Positions 10,105-18,116 of a DNA stretch of 64,000 nucleotides are shown here, piece by piece. The notes under the pieces are model-generated. The model saw only the letters and a program-made list of their open reading frames with translations, did no database searches and was not told where the DNA came from. Source of the stretch: Erysipelothrix amsterdamensis (lineage in GTDB: Bacteria; Bacillota_I; Bacilli_A; Erysipelotrichales; Erysipelotrichaceae); assembly GCF_940143175.1 (NCBI RefSeq), contig NZ_OW659496.1:496001-560000 (forward strand). The letters are read 5' to 3'. The translations under genes were made by a program, and so were the position numbers. Each line of letters begins with the position of its first letter. The stretch's first letter is position 1.

Positions 10105-10132
10105 TTGACAAATTTTCTGTATCCTATATAAT
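10105..10132 (+). promoter_or_regulatory. oppA promoter
   Basis: Consensus TTGACA (10105-10110) and TATAAT (10127-10132) with a 16-nt spacer, 60 nt upstream of the oppA start codon. Confidence 0.75.
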
Positions 10133-10192
10133 ACATTCATACAGTATCACTTATCTGTATCAATGTTTGACAACAAAAGGAGGAGAATTACC

Positions 10193-11971
10193 ATGAAAAA
10201 ATTAATGATTGCATTCGTTGCAGCGTTATTGGTTCTTACTGGTTGTGGATCACAAGGTTCATCCAGTACATTAACGGTTGCAGCCCCTGCTTCACAAAAT
10301 GGTGACTTTGTGGCAGGGTTCGGATCAAATGCCTATGACCGATGGGCAACTAACTTAATGCACGTTGGTGCAAGCGTTTTCTATATTGATCGCGATACTT
10401 CGGAGATCAAGCCAAATCCTAACTTCGTAGAAAGTCACGAAGTAAAAGCAGACAGCGAAGGAAATAAAACTTATACCTTCAAAATCAAAGGTGGCAACAA
10501 ATACTCTGATGGAACAGAGATCACAGCAAAAGACTACGTTATGGCTATGTTGTTCCGTACACATCCAGCTTGGATGAAAGTTGCATCAATGGAAAGTACC
10601 GGAGACGAACTTTTAGGATACAACGCATATAGTACAGGGGAATCAAAAGTTTTCGAAGGGGTTAAATTAATCGATGACAACACATTCTCATTAACAATTG
10701 ATAAAGCAAACTTGCCTTACTACTTTGAAGCAAGTAAAGCGGATATCTCACCTGAACCAATGCATGTTTGGTTTAAGGATGCTAAATTAAATGCTGAAGG
10801 AAATGCATTCGACAACACACCTGAAGAAATTCAAGCAGCTGTTGAATATGTTTCAACAACTGAACGATACAAACCAACTGTAGTAGTCGGTGCGTATAAG
10901 TTAGAAAGCTATGAAAATGGTACAACAATTCTTGTTAAAAATGATCAATATGCAGGAAACTACGAAGGTAAAAAACCTGAAGTTGAAAAAGTTGTAATCC
11001 GTCAAGTTGACTCAAACGTTACAGTACAAGCGATCGAAAAAGGTGAAGTTGATTTATCACCAGGTAACATCGAAGGTGAATACATCAATAAAGCAAAAGA
11101 ACTTGAATTACAAACAGTTAACTATCCACGTAATGGATTCGGTAACATCACATTAAAAGCTAACAAAGGACCTACTCAATATAAAGAAGTACGTCAATCA
11201 ATTGGTTACATGTTAAACCGTAACGAATTTGTTCAAAAAATTGCTGGTGGATACGGTTCTGTAGTTAACGGACCATTTGGACTATCACAATGGTTCTATA
11301 AAGATAACAAGGACAAGATTGAAAGTTCACTTATTGACTATACTTACAACATTACTAAAGCAAACGAATTACTCGATCAATCAATCTACAAATTCGAAAA
11401 AGATGGTGTAACACCATTTGATGCAAGTAAAGCAAGTAAAGATTATGCTCGTTACGATGCAGATGGAAATAAACTTGTTGTTAAACACTTTGGTTCTGAA
11501 AAGAACTCAGTAACAGATTTAATTGTTTCTCAATTAGTTCCTGCAGCTGAAAAAGCTGGTATGGAATACTACATTGAGCAAGGAGAATTTGCTACATTAG
11601 GTGCATACATGCAAGGACGTGAAGAGAATGACTTTAATGCATTTAACCTTGCAACATCATTCACATCACTATACGATCCATGGCAAAACCATTCAAAATA
11701 TGTTGGTACAGGTTTAAACTGGAGTGATATTTCAGATCCAGAACTTGATGCAGCTATTGAAAAGGTACGTCGTATTGAACCAGGAAACCGTGAAGCTTAT
11801 TCAGAAGCAGTTGTAGAATACTTCCAACTTTGGAATGATCTCTTGTTCCAAATTCCTCTCTACTCAAATCTATACCATGATATCGCGTCAAACCGAGTTA
11901 AAGGTTTAGAAAAAGTAACACCAGAGATGGACTGGTCAAAAACTATAGAATATATCTCAATCGAAGGATAA
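10193..11971 (+). CDS. oppA: Oligopeptide ABC transporter, substrate-binding lipoprotein
   Basis: 592 aa SBP_bac_5 family protein that captures peptides outside the cell and delivers them to OppBC. A lipoprotein signal peptide (KKLMIAFVAALLVLTGC) ends in a lipobox with the lipidated Cys near residue 19. The mature part contains the typical YTFKIKGGNKYSDGTEITAKDY segment and a VVVGAYKLESYENG segment. I chose the ATG at 10193 because AAAGGAGG precedes it and the signal peptide starts there. The gene is followed by a strong hairpin before oppB, an arrangement that often keeps binding-protein mRNA in excess of permease mRNA. Confidence 0.93.
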   Translation: MKKLMIAFVAALLVLTGCGSQGSSSTLTVAAPASQNGDFVAGFGSNAYDRWATNLMHVGASVFYIDRDTSEIKPNPNFVESHEVKADSEGNKTYTFKIKGGNKYSDGTEITAKDYVMAMLFRTHPAWMKVASMESTGDELLGYNAYSTGESKVFEGVKLIDDNTFSLTIDKANLPYYFEASKADISPEPMHVWFKDAKLNAEGNAFDNTPEEIQAAVEYVSTTERYKPTVVVGAYKLESYENGTTILVKNDQYAGNYEGKKPEVEKVVIRQVDSNVTVQAIEKGEVDLSPGNIEGEYINKAKELELQTVNYPRNGFGNITLKANKGPTQYKEVRQSIGYMLNRNEFVQKIAGGYGSVVNGPFGLSQWFYKDNKDKIESSLIDYTYNITKANELLDQSIYKFEKDGVTPFDASKASKDYARYDADGNKLVVKHFGSEKNSVTDLIVSQLVPAAEKAGMEYYIEQGEFATLGAYMQGREENDFNAFNLATSFTSLYDPWQNHSKYVGTGLNWSDISDPELDAAIEKVRRIEPGNREAYSEAVVEYFQLWNDLLFQIPLYSNLYHDIASNRVKGLEKVTPEMDWSKTIEYISIEG

Positions 11972-11995
11972 TTTGAGTTATAATTGAATGTAAGT

Positions 11996-12029
11996 ACTAT
12001 AAGAAGTGTCAATCGGCACTTCTTATAGT
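11996..12029 (+). terminator. Intergenic hairpin between oppA and oppB (processing or partial termination)
   Basis: A perfect 13-bp stem ACTATAAGAAGTG / CACTTCTTATAGT with an 8-nt loop lies between oppA and oppB. No U-tract follows, so it is more likely an mRNA-stabilising or partial-termination element than a full terminator. Confidence 0.7.
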
Positions 12030-12050
12030 CGTGTTAAAAGGAGAAAAACG

Positions 12051-13022
12051 ATGTTTAAGTATATGATAAAACGGATTATGTCGTTGATTCCTGTTGTGAT
12101 CATCATTTCAATCATGCTATTTTCATTAGTGAAAATGATGCCTGGTGATCCCGTAATAGGAATGATAAACCCAGCGATTAAAGATCCAGTACAATACCAA
12201 AGGGCTTATGATGAAGCTGCAGAGCGCATCGGTCATAACAAGCCACTCCCAGAACAATATGTTCGCTGGGTAAAAAACACACTTTCGGGTGATTTAGGGA
12301 TTTCAACATCTAAAAATAAACCCGTAAAAGAGGTTATTGCAACACCACTAAAAAATACAGTATTTCTTAATATAATTTCTACAACAATTGCGTTTGTTAT
12401 CTCAATTATTGTAGGTATTAAATCAGCCGTGAATCGTGGCGGAAAATTTGATAAGTTTTGGCAAGTCTTTTCACTTGTCGGAATGTCAATGCCAACATTG
12501 TTAATCTCGATCTTGTTAATTTACTTCTTCGCAATTAAATTAAGCATCTTCCCTACAGGTGGGATGCCACTTGCTGGAACTACAGGGATTGCATATGTGG
12601 GTCAATGGTTCCGTTATGCAGCCTTACCAATTATCACCTTAACCATTGGTTCATTTGCATCGACAATTCGATATGTCCGAAATGCAATGATTGAAGTGTT
12701 AAACAGTGATTATATTCGTACTGCACGTGCTAAAGGGTTATCAGGAAAAGTCATTGTCTATTCGCATGCGTTTAGAAATGCTCTAATTCCAGTTGTAACG
12801 GTTCTTGCAGGTTCGATTGCTGGTATTTTTGGGGGTGCCGCAATTACCGAACAGATCTTCTCATGGAACGGGATTGGAAACGTCTTGATTCAAGGAGTTG
12901 GTAGTCGTGACCTCATGCTTGTATTAGCAATGAACATGTTCTATGCAATCCTATCACTCGTTTCAAACATTGTTATGGATATTGGATACGCGATGGTTGA
13001 CCCACGTGTTAAATTAGATTAG
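12051..13022 (+). CDS. oppB: Oligopeptide ABC transporter permease OppB
   Basis: 323 aa, six membrane helices, first at ~8-30. The coupling (EAA) loop YIRTARAKGLSGKVIVYSHAFRNA is intact at ~225-245 and contacts an ATPase subunit. The first extracellular loop contains the family segment MPGDPV followed by LPEQYVRWVKNTLSGDLG. AAAGGAG precedes the ATG at 12051; a longer in-frame reading would run back into the intergenic hairpin. The gene lies 10 nt before oppC. Confidence 0.93.
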   Translation: MFKYMIKRIMSLIPVVIIISIMLFSLVKMMPGDPVIGMINPAIKDPVQYQRAYDEAAERIGHNKPLPEQYVRWVKNTLSGDLGISTSKNKPVKEVIATPLKNTVFLNIISTTIAFVISIIVGIKSAVNRGGKFDKFWQVFSLVGMSMPTLLISILLIYFFAIKLSIFPTGGMPLAGTTGIAYVGQWFRYAALPIITLTIGSFASTIRYVRNAMIEVLNSDYIRTARAKGLSGKVIVYSHAFRNALIPVVTVLAGSIAGIFGGAAITEQIFSWNGIGNVLIQGVGSRDLMLVLAMNMFYAILSLVSNIVMDIGYAMVDPRVKLD

Positions 13023-13032
13023 GGGTTTTGAT

Positions 13033-14892
13033 ATGGACAACAATAAGAAAAATTCATTTTGGACAAGTATCAAATCGATGTTTGCTAATCTGTTTAAGAG
13101 CGGTGGGCAACGACGCGAAGAACTTGAAGATTTAATCGCTGATGATGTGGTAATTAGCCCATCAAAACAAATTGCGAGAAACTTTTTTGAAAATAAATTA
13201 GGTGTTACAGGACTTGTAGCATTCATATTAATATTTGTGGTTGTATTTGGTACCACAACATTTAGACCGTATAATTCATACGATCATGAAACAGTATTAA
13301 ATAACTTAGCGCCTGGGACAAAGTATTTAAATATTCCCAAGGAAATACAAGGCAAAAACATTGATACAATAAGCAGTGGTACTTCATACTCTGTTGCATT
13401 AGATGATGCAGGAAAAGTACATTTCTGGGGACAACGCCCTGATAAGAAATTTAAAGTGGATCAAATCGTTGAAAAAACTAAGAATAGTAAAATTAAGTCA
13501 CTTGCGTCAGGAGATAAATTTGTTGTTGCAGTCACCGAAAACAATCAATTTATTGGTGTAGGTGAAAATACATTCTCTCAAACAGAACTACCATTTGATG
13601 TCATGGAAGAACTTGGTAGTGACAACATTGTTAAAGTAGCAGCAGGAAAACGTTTTACTGCGATTGTTACAGATACAGGAAAAATCTATACATGGGGTAG
13701 TGTTCTTGAAAACAACCTCGATAATATTCCGAAAAGCATCCAAGGTCGTGTTAAAGATATCGCAATTGGACAATTTAACATCATCGCTTTACTTGATGAC
13801 GGTTCATTGACAGCATTTGGTCAAGGTGGTACTGAAGTAGGTGCCATTCCGACAGAATTAACAGATGGTTCTGTAAAAGTTACTCAAGTAGAACTTACTA
13901 AGACTTCAGCAATGGCTTTAGATGCTGATGGTAATGTTCATACATGGGGAGCACACGGTAAATATCAAAGCATTCCAGAACTTGATGGTAAAGTAGTGCA
14001 AATTGCATCAACCTTATCATCATTTAACGCACTTACAGAATCTGGAAGTGTTTATGCTTGGGGTGAAGGTAAATTTAATTTAACGGATGTTCCATCATCA
14101 GTAACAAACGTTAAAAACAAACAAATTTTCTCAGATCATTTCCAATCATTTGCTGTGAGCGAAGATAATCAAATTAATGGTTGGGGTAACAAAGGTTTTA
14201 TCTTGGGAACGGATGACATGGGACGCTCAATTGGAGAACGCTTGCTTTATGGTGGTCGTATCTCATTAACAGTTGGTGCGATTTCAATGATTATTTCTAC
14301 CCTCATCGGTGTGCTTGTTGGTTTAATTGCTGGATTCTACGGTGGTTGGGTTGATAACTTACTCATGCGTATTGCTGAAGTTATTAGTGCTTTCCCATTC
14401 TTACCGCTTGCAATTACCTTATCGGCTTTATTACCTTCCTCAACAACACAATCACAACGTCTTGCGATGATTATGGTTATTTTAGGGGTAATCTCTTGGC
14501 CGGGTGTTGCACGTCTTGTACGTGGCCAAATCCTAGCTGAACGTGAGAAAGATTTCGTTCTTGCTGCACGTGCATTAGGACTGAAAGAAAAAACAATTAT
14601 TATTCGCCATATTTTACCAAGTGTATTTAACTTTATTATTGTTAATATGACACTTGGATATGCATCAAGCTTACTTACAGAAGCTGGATTGTCATATTTA
14701 GGATTTGGTGTTAAGCCACCTTCACCATCATGGGGTAATATGCTCAATGGTGTTGCAAATACAACAGTTATTGAAAATTACTGGTGGCAATGGCTTCTAC
14801 CAGCACTCTGCGTTATGCTTACAGCCTTGTCTGTTAACTTAATGGGAGATGCACTTCGCGATGCAATGGATCCGAAGTCGAACCAGAAGTAG
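13033..14892 (+). CDS. oppC: Oligopeptide ABC transporter permease OppC with an inserted seven-repeat RCC1-like beta-propeller
   Basis: 619 aa, about twice the usual ~300. Order: cytoplasmic N-terminus; first membrane helix ~57-75; insert of about 300 residues; then a complete permease core from LGTDDMGRSIGERLLYGGRIS (~391 on) with five more helices and the EAA loop FVLAARALGLKEKTIIIRHI. The insert holds seven repeats of the RCC1 type beginning near 116, 160, 205, 246, 289, 328 and 368, each with the pattern G..S.AL...G.v..WG (for example TAIVTDTGKIYTWG, NALTESGSVYAWG). Seven blades make a closed propeller. By normal OppC topology this loop faces outside, next to the docking surface for OppA. 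The frame is continuous with no sign of a fusion artefact. Function of the insert is unknown to me. Confidence 0.93.
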   Translation: MDNNKKNSFWTSIKSMFANLFKSGGQRREELEDLIADDVVISPSKQIARNFFENKLGVTGLVAFILIFVVVFGTTTFRPYNSYDHETVLNNLAPGTKYLNIPKEIQGKNIDTISSGTSYSVALDDAGKVHFWGQRPDKKFKVDQIVEKTKNSKIKSLASGDKFVVAVTENNQFIGVGENTFSQTELPFDVMEELGSDNIVKVAAGKRFTAIVTDTGKIYTWGSVLENNLDNIPKSIQGRVKDIAIGQFNIIALLDDGSLTAFGQGGTEVGAIPTELTDGSVKVTQVELTKTSAMALDADGNVHTWGAHGKYQSIPELDGKVVQIASTLSSFNALTESGSVYAWGEGKFNLTDVPSSVTNVKNKQIFSDHFQSFAVSEDNQINGWGNKGFILGTDDMGRSIGERLLYGGRISLTVGAISMIISTLIGVLVGLIAGFYGGWVDNLLMRIAEVISAFPFLPLAITLSALLPSSTTQSQRLAMIMVILGVISWPGVARLVRGQILAEREKDFVLAARALGLKEKTIIIRHILPSVFNFIIVNMTLGYASSLLTEAGLSYLGFGVKPPSPSWGNMLNGVANTTVIENYWWQWLLPALCVMLTALSVNLMGDALRDAMDPKSNQK

Positions 14893-14950
14893 GGGATGGT
14901 AGATAAAATGAAAAATACAGTAAATTACAAAGTAAGGATGGGATTATATA

Positions 14951-16438
14951 ATGGAAAATAAAGATAATCGCGTTCTCATAAAGGTTGAACACTTACAAAA
15001 ATATTTCCCAATTAAAAAATCCAGTGTTTTCCAACGTAAACAAGAATATGTAAAAGCCAACAAAGATATCTCAATTGAAATTTTTGAAGGTGAAACATTA
15101 GGACTTGTTGGAGAATCCGGTTGTGGTAAATCCACGTTTGGTCGTACATTAATTCAATTGTACGATCAAACAGGTGGTGTATCACTTTATTATGGTGAAA
15201 CAATTGAAGAAATGATGCCTGAGTACGTACGCGGAGTATATAAATCAATACCAAAAGTTTTTGGTAAACATGATGCAGAATACAAAGCGATTAAAGACCT
15301 TGAATCAAAAATTGAAGGAACATCAGGCGAAGAATTTATTGAACTTAATGAATCTTTGCGTCTTTTAAAGATTGCATATGAGACAACATACGGAAATATT
15401 TTCCGTCTTGCAGGTGGACTTCTTGTTCATGATAATCTGAACGAAGTGAGTAAATTGCTTCTTTCAAAATATCAAAAAGGGAGTGCAGTAGCGAAGTTAC
15501 ATAAAGAACTTGAAATGGAAACATTGCGCAATACCATGCATGATAAAAAAGCAAATGGTAATGTATCAAGTTTAAAAGAAAAATTAGCAGCAGCTCAAAA
15601 AGAGCTTGATGACGTTAATGTGGTTATTAACGAAATGAAGGCAAAATTATCATCACATGATAATTTTGAAGAATATGAATCTTTACTTGATGATGGTATC
15701 GATTTATCATCATTAAACAAACAAGAGATGCGTTTCTTACGTAAGGATTTACAAATTATTTTCCAAGATCCATATTCATCACTTGATCCTCGTTTTACCG
15801 TAGGAAACATCATTGGAGAAGGGCTGATTGCTCATAAACTCTTCAAGGATGCAAACAGTGACGAATACAACGAATACATTATTGATATAATGGAAAAATG
15901 TGGACTTCAGAAAGAATTTATACACCGTTATCCTCACCAATTTTCAGGTGGACAACGTCAACGTATTGGGATTGCTCGTGCATTAGCGCTTCGTCCTAAG
16001 TTTATCGTTTGTGATGAAGCTGTTAGTGCATTGGATGTATCCATCCAGTCTCAAGTTATTAACTTACTTCAAGATCTTAAAGATGAGCACAACTTAACAT
16101 ACCTATTCATTACCCATGACTTGGGTGTGGTACGTTATATTAGTGACCGTATTGGTGTTATGTATTTTGGTAACTTGGTTGAACTTGCACCTGCTGAAGA
16201 AATCTTCAGTAATCCGCAACATCCATATACCAAACAATTGCTTGCAGCGATTCCTCGAATGGAAAAAGATGAAGCAGAGATTGCGGAACTTCTTAAAGTT
16301 GTTCCAAATGGCATTTTCGATTTCACATTTGAAGAAACTGGTGAAGCTGATAAAGATTGGTATGAAGTGGCACCAGATCACTTTGTAGCATGTCGTCTTC
16401 TCAATGCTGAAGCGAAAAATAAGAAAGGAGGTATGTAA
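14951..16438 (+). CDS. oppF: Oligopeptide ABC transporter ATPase OppF with a large helical insertion
   Basis: 495 aa, against ~310-330 for typical OppF. Walker A GESGCGKST (~54-62), Q-loop IIFQDPYSSLDP (~269-280), signature FSGGQRQR, Walker B FIVCDEAVSALD and the H-loop ITHD are all present, so ATP hydrolysis is expected. Between Walker A and the Q-loop (~85-252) are about 165 extra residues, predicted mostly helical and charged; the stretch SSLKEKLAAAQKELDDVN and after looks like coiled coil. RKDLQIIFQDPYSSLDPR identifies OppF rather than OppD. The C-terminus lacks the cysteine-rich motif of many OppF proteins and instead has DWYEVAPDHFVAC. The gap to oppC is 58 nt; the next gene follows after 2 nt. 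Confidence 0.92.
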   Translation: MENKDNRVLIKVEHLQKYFPIKKSSVFQRKQEYVKANKDISIEIFEGETLGLVGESGCGKSTFGRTLIQLYDQTGGVSLYYGETIEEMMPEYVRGVYKSIPKVFGKHDAEYKAIKDLESKIEGTSGEEFIELNESLRLLKIAYETTYGNIFRLAGGLLVHDNLNEVSKLLLSKYQKGSAVAKLHKELEMETLRNTMHDKKANGNVSSLKEKLAAAQKELDDVNVVINEMKAKLSSHDNFEEYESLLDDGIDLSSLNKQEMRFLRKDLQIIFQDPYSSLDPRFTVGNIIGEGLIAHKLFKDANSDEYNEYIIDIMEKCGLQKEFIHRYPHQFSGGQRQRIGIARALALRPKFIVCDEAVSALDVSIQSQVINLLQDLKDEHNLTYLFITHDLGVVRYISDRIGVMYFGNLVELAPAEEIFSNPQHPYTKQLLAAIPRMEKDEAEIAELLKVVPNGIFDFTFEETGEADKDWYEVAPDHFVACRLLNAEAKNKKGGM

Positions 16439-16440
16439 GC

Positions 16441-17382
16441 ATGGCTTTATTAGAAATTAAAAACCTACATACCTACTTTGATACAAAACGTGGCTTGGTA
16501 AAAGCTGTTAATGGTGTTTCTTTCTCTGTAGATGAAGGACGTACATTGGGTATTGTTGGTGAATCAGGAAGTGGAAAGAGTCAGACAGCAATGTCGATCT
16601 TACAATTGTTTGAATCAAACCAACGTATCTATGAAGGTGAGATTATCTTTAACGGTGAAGTTCTATCGGATTATACGGAAGAACAATTACGTAAAGTTCG
16701 TGGAAATGATATTTCTATGATTTTCCAAGAACCGATGACAAGTTTAAACCCGGTCTTCACGGTTGAACGTCAAATTAGTGAAGTATTAATGCTTCACCAA
16801 GGTATGACTAAGCAAGAAGCGAGTCAACGCGCACTGGAAATGCTTGCATCCGTTAAAATTCCTCGTCCAGAGAAAGTTCTAAAAAACTATCCTCACCAAT
16901 TATCAGGTGGGATGAGTCAACGTGTTATGATTGCGATGGCGCTTGCATGTAATCCTAAGCTTTTAATCGCTGATGAGCCTACAACGGCTCTTGATGTTAT
17001 TATTCAAGCAGAGATTCTTAAACTAATGAATGATCTTAAAACAGATTACAACACATCAATTCTCTTTATTACTCATGACCTCGGTGTTATCAGTCAAATG
17101 GCAGATGATGTTATTGTTATGTATGGTGGTAAGATTGTTGAAGCGGCACCAATCAAAGCAATCTTTTCAGATGCGAAACATCCATATACGAAGCGCTTAT
17201 TAAACGCGTTCTTAAAAACGGATATTAGTGGACGTAAAGATCGTAAAGAAGTTGAAGCGGATCTTTATTCTTCAGAAAACGAAGTTTATGACTTCTATAA
17301 CTTTAAGACAAACGCAATTGCGGATGTTGATTGGCATTGTGTTGGTGAAAACCACTACGTTGCATGTAATTTAAAGAAATAA
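16441..17382 (+). CDS. oppD: Oligopeptide ABC transporter ATPase OppD
   Basis: 313 aa. Walker A GESGSGKSQ, Q-loop IFQEPMTSLNPVFT, signature LSGGMSQRVMIAMAL (typical of OppD/DppD), Walker B LLIADEPTTALD and H-loop ITHDLG are intact. It has no insertion, unlike its partner OppF. The C-terminus ends VDWHCVGENHYVAC, closely parallel to the OppF C-terminus (DWYEVAPDHFVAC), so both subunits share a variant tail in place of the usual cysteine cluster. GGAGG lies inside the end of oppF. Confidence 0.93.
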   Translation: MALLEIKNLHTYFDTKRGLVKAVNGVSFSVDEGRTLGIVGESGSGKSQTAMSILQLFESNQRIYEGEIIFNGEVLSDYTEEQLRKVRGNDISMIFQEPMTSLNPVFTVERQISEVLMLHQGMTKQEASQRALEMLASVKIPRPEKVLKNYPHQLSGGMSQRVMIAMALACNPKLLIADEPTTALDVIIQAEILKLMNDLKTDYNTSILFITHDLGVISQMADDVIVMYGGKIVEAAPIKAIFSDAKHPYTKRLLNAFLKTDISGRKDRKEVEADLYSSENEVYDFYNFKTNAIADVDWHCVGENHYVACNLKK

Positions 17383-17384
17383 TT

Positions 17385-17573
17385 ATGTTGAATAAACGAA
17401 AAAAAAGAAAATTACTAACTGAAGAAGAAATTCAAGAAAAGTTTAAAGATGTTGAGTTTGAGAAAAATGATACGACGGCAATGATTATTGCCGCAATCGT
17501 AACACTCTTACCAGCGCTACTCCTTGTATTAGGATTGATCTATGGACTTTTATGGCTGATCTTCATTGGCTAA
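17385..17573 (+). CDS. Small single-pass membrane protein at the end of the opp operon
   Basis: 62 aa: a lysine/glutamate-rich cytoplasmic N-terminus (NKRKKRKLLTEEEIQEKF) and one or two packed hydrophobic helices (~32-61). The ATG follows the oppD stop by two bases and the operon terminator lies just downstream, so it is co-transcribed with opp. I do not recognise the family. An accessory or stabilising role for the transporter is possible but only inferred from position. Confidence 0.65.
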   Translation: MLNKRKKRKLLTEEEIQEKFKDVEFEKNDTTAMIIAAIVTLLPALLLVLGLIYGLLWLIFIG

Positions 17574-17584
17574 AGACACTAAGG

Positions 17585-17612
17585 AAGCCGTCTCAGGACG
17601 GCTTTCATTTAT
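17585..17612 (+). terminator. Terminator of the opp operon
   Basis: AAGCCGTC-TCAG-GACGGCTT is followed by TCATTTATTT; strong GC stem, moderate U-tract. Confidence 0.8.
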
Positions 17613-17639
17613 TTATCACAGTGTCTTTTTCTTTTTTGA

Positions 17640-17664
17640 TATAATTAGTTAGTCGTTTAACTAA
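17640..17664 (+). promoter_or_regulatory. MarR-gene -10 element with overlapping operator
   Basis: TATAAT at 17640-17645 is immediately followed by the inverted repeat TTAGTTA-N6-TAACTAA (17645-17664), of the size and spacing used by MarR-family repressors. Binding there would block its own promoter and the exporter genes behind it. I saw no convincing -35. Confidence 0.6.
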
Positions 17665-17675
17665 AGGAGAAGTCT

Positions 17676-18116
17676 ATGGAATCTGTCTTATCACAACTTT
17701 ATCGCGCATTAGAACGAAAACATCGAAGTGTTGTTCAAGCCTATTTAGATACTCTAGGGCTCTATATAGGGCAACCACGTTTTCTTTTTGAGCTGTATCG
17801 AAATCCTGGTTTGACACAAAGAGAGTTAGCAGAAATACTTGTGGTTACAAAGGAAACAGTATCTGTAGCTCTAAAACGTCTTGAACAAGGAGATTTTATT
17901 CGCAGGGAAATACCGGAAGATGATAAACGGTGTCGTCAGCTATACCTGACTGAAAAAGGGGAAGCGACGATTGTCGAGTTGAAGAAAAATTTTGATTCCA
18001 TAAACAATTCAATGTTCCTGAACTTAAGTACGGAACAACAACTTCAGTTAGAAGAATTACTTACAGAAATGATTAAAGGATTGGAGGCAAGAGAGACAAA
18101 TGAAAACGTTCTTTAA
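17676..18116 (+). CDS. MarR family transcriptional regulator
   Basis: 146 aa winged-helix protein: helix-turn-helix LTQRELAEILVVTKETVSVALKRLEQ (~48-73) followed by the wing FIRREIPEDDKRCRQLYLTEKG (~76-97), then helices of the dimer interface. It precedes and overlaps (17 nt) a two-gene ABC exporter, the classic layout of a drug-sensing repressor and its pump. AAAGGAG sits 6 nt from the ATG. The palindrome just downstream of its -10 is the probable operator. Ligand unknown. Confidence 0.88.
   Translation: MESVLSQLYRALERKHRSVVQAYLDTLGLYIGQPRFLFELYRNPGLTQRELAEILVVTKETVSVALKRLEQGDFIRREIPEDDKRCRQLYLTEKGEATIVELKKNFDSINNSMFLNLSTEQQLQLEELLTEMIKGLEARETNENVL

Noticed and set aside
14908-14961. 17-codon frame between oppC and oppF
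   Set aside because: No good ribosome site of its own; it ends inside oppF and has no recognisable sequence. Probably chance.
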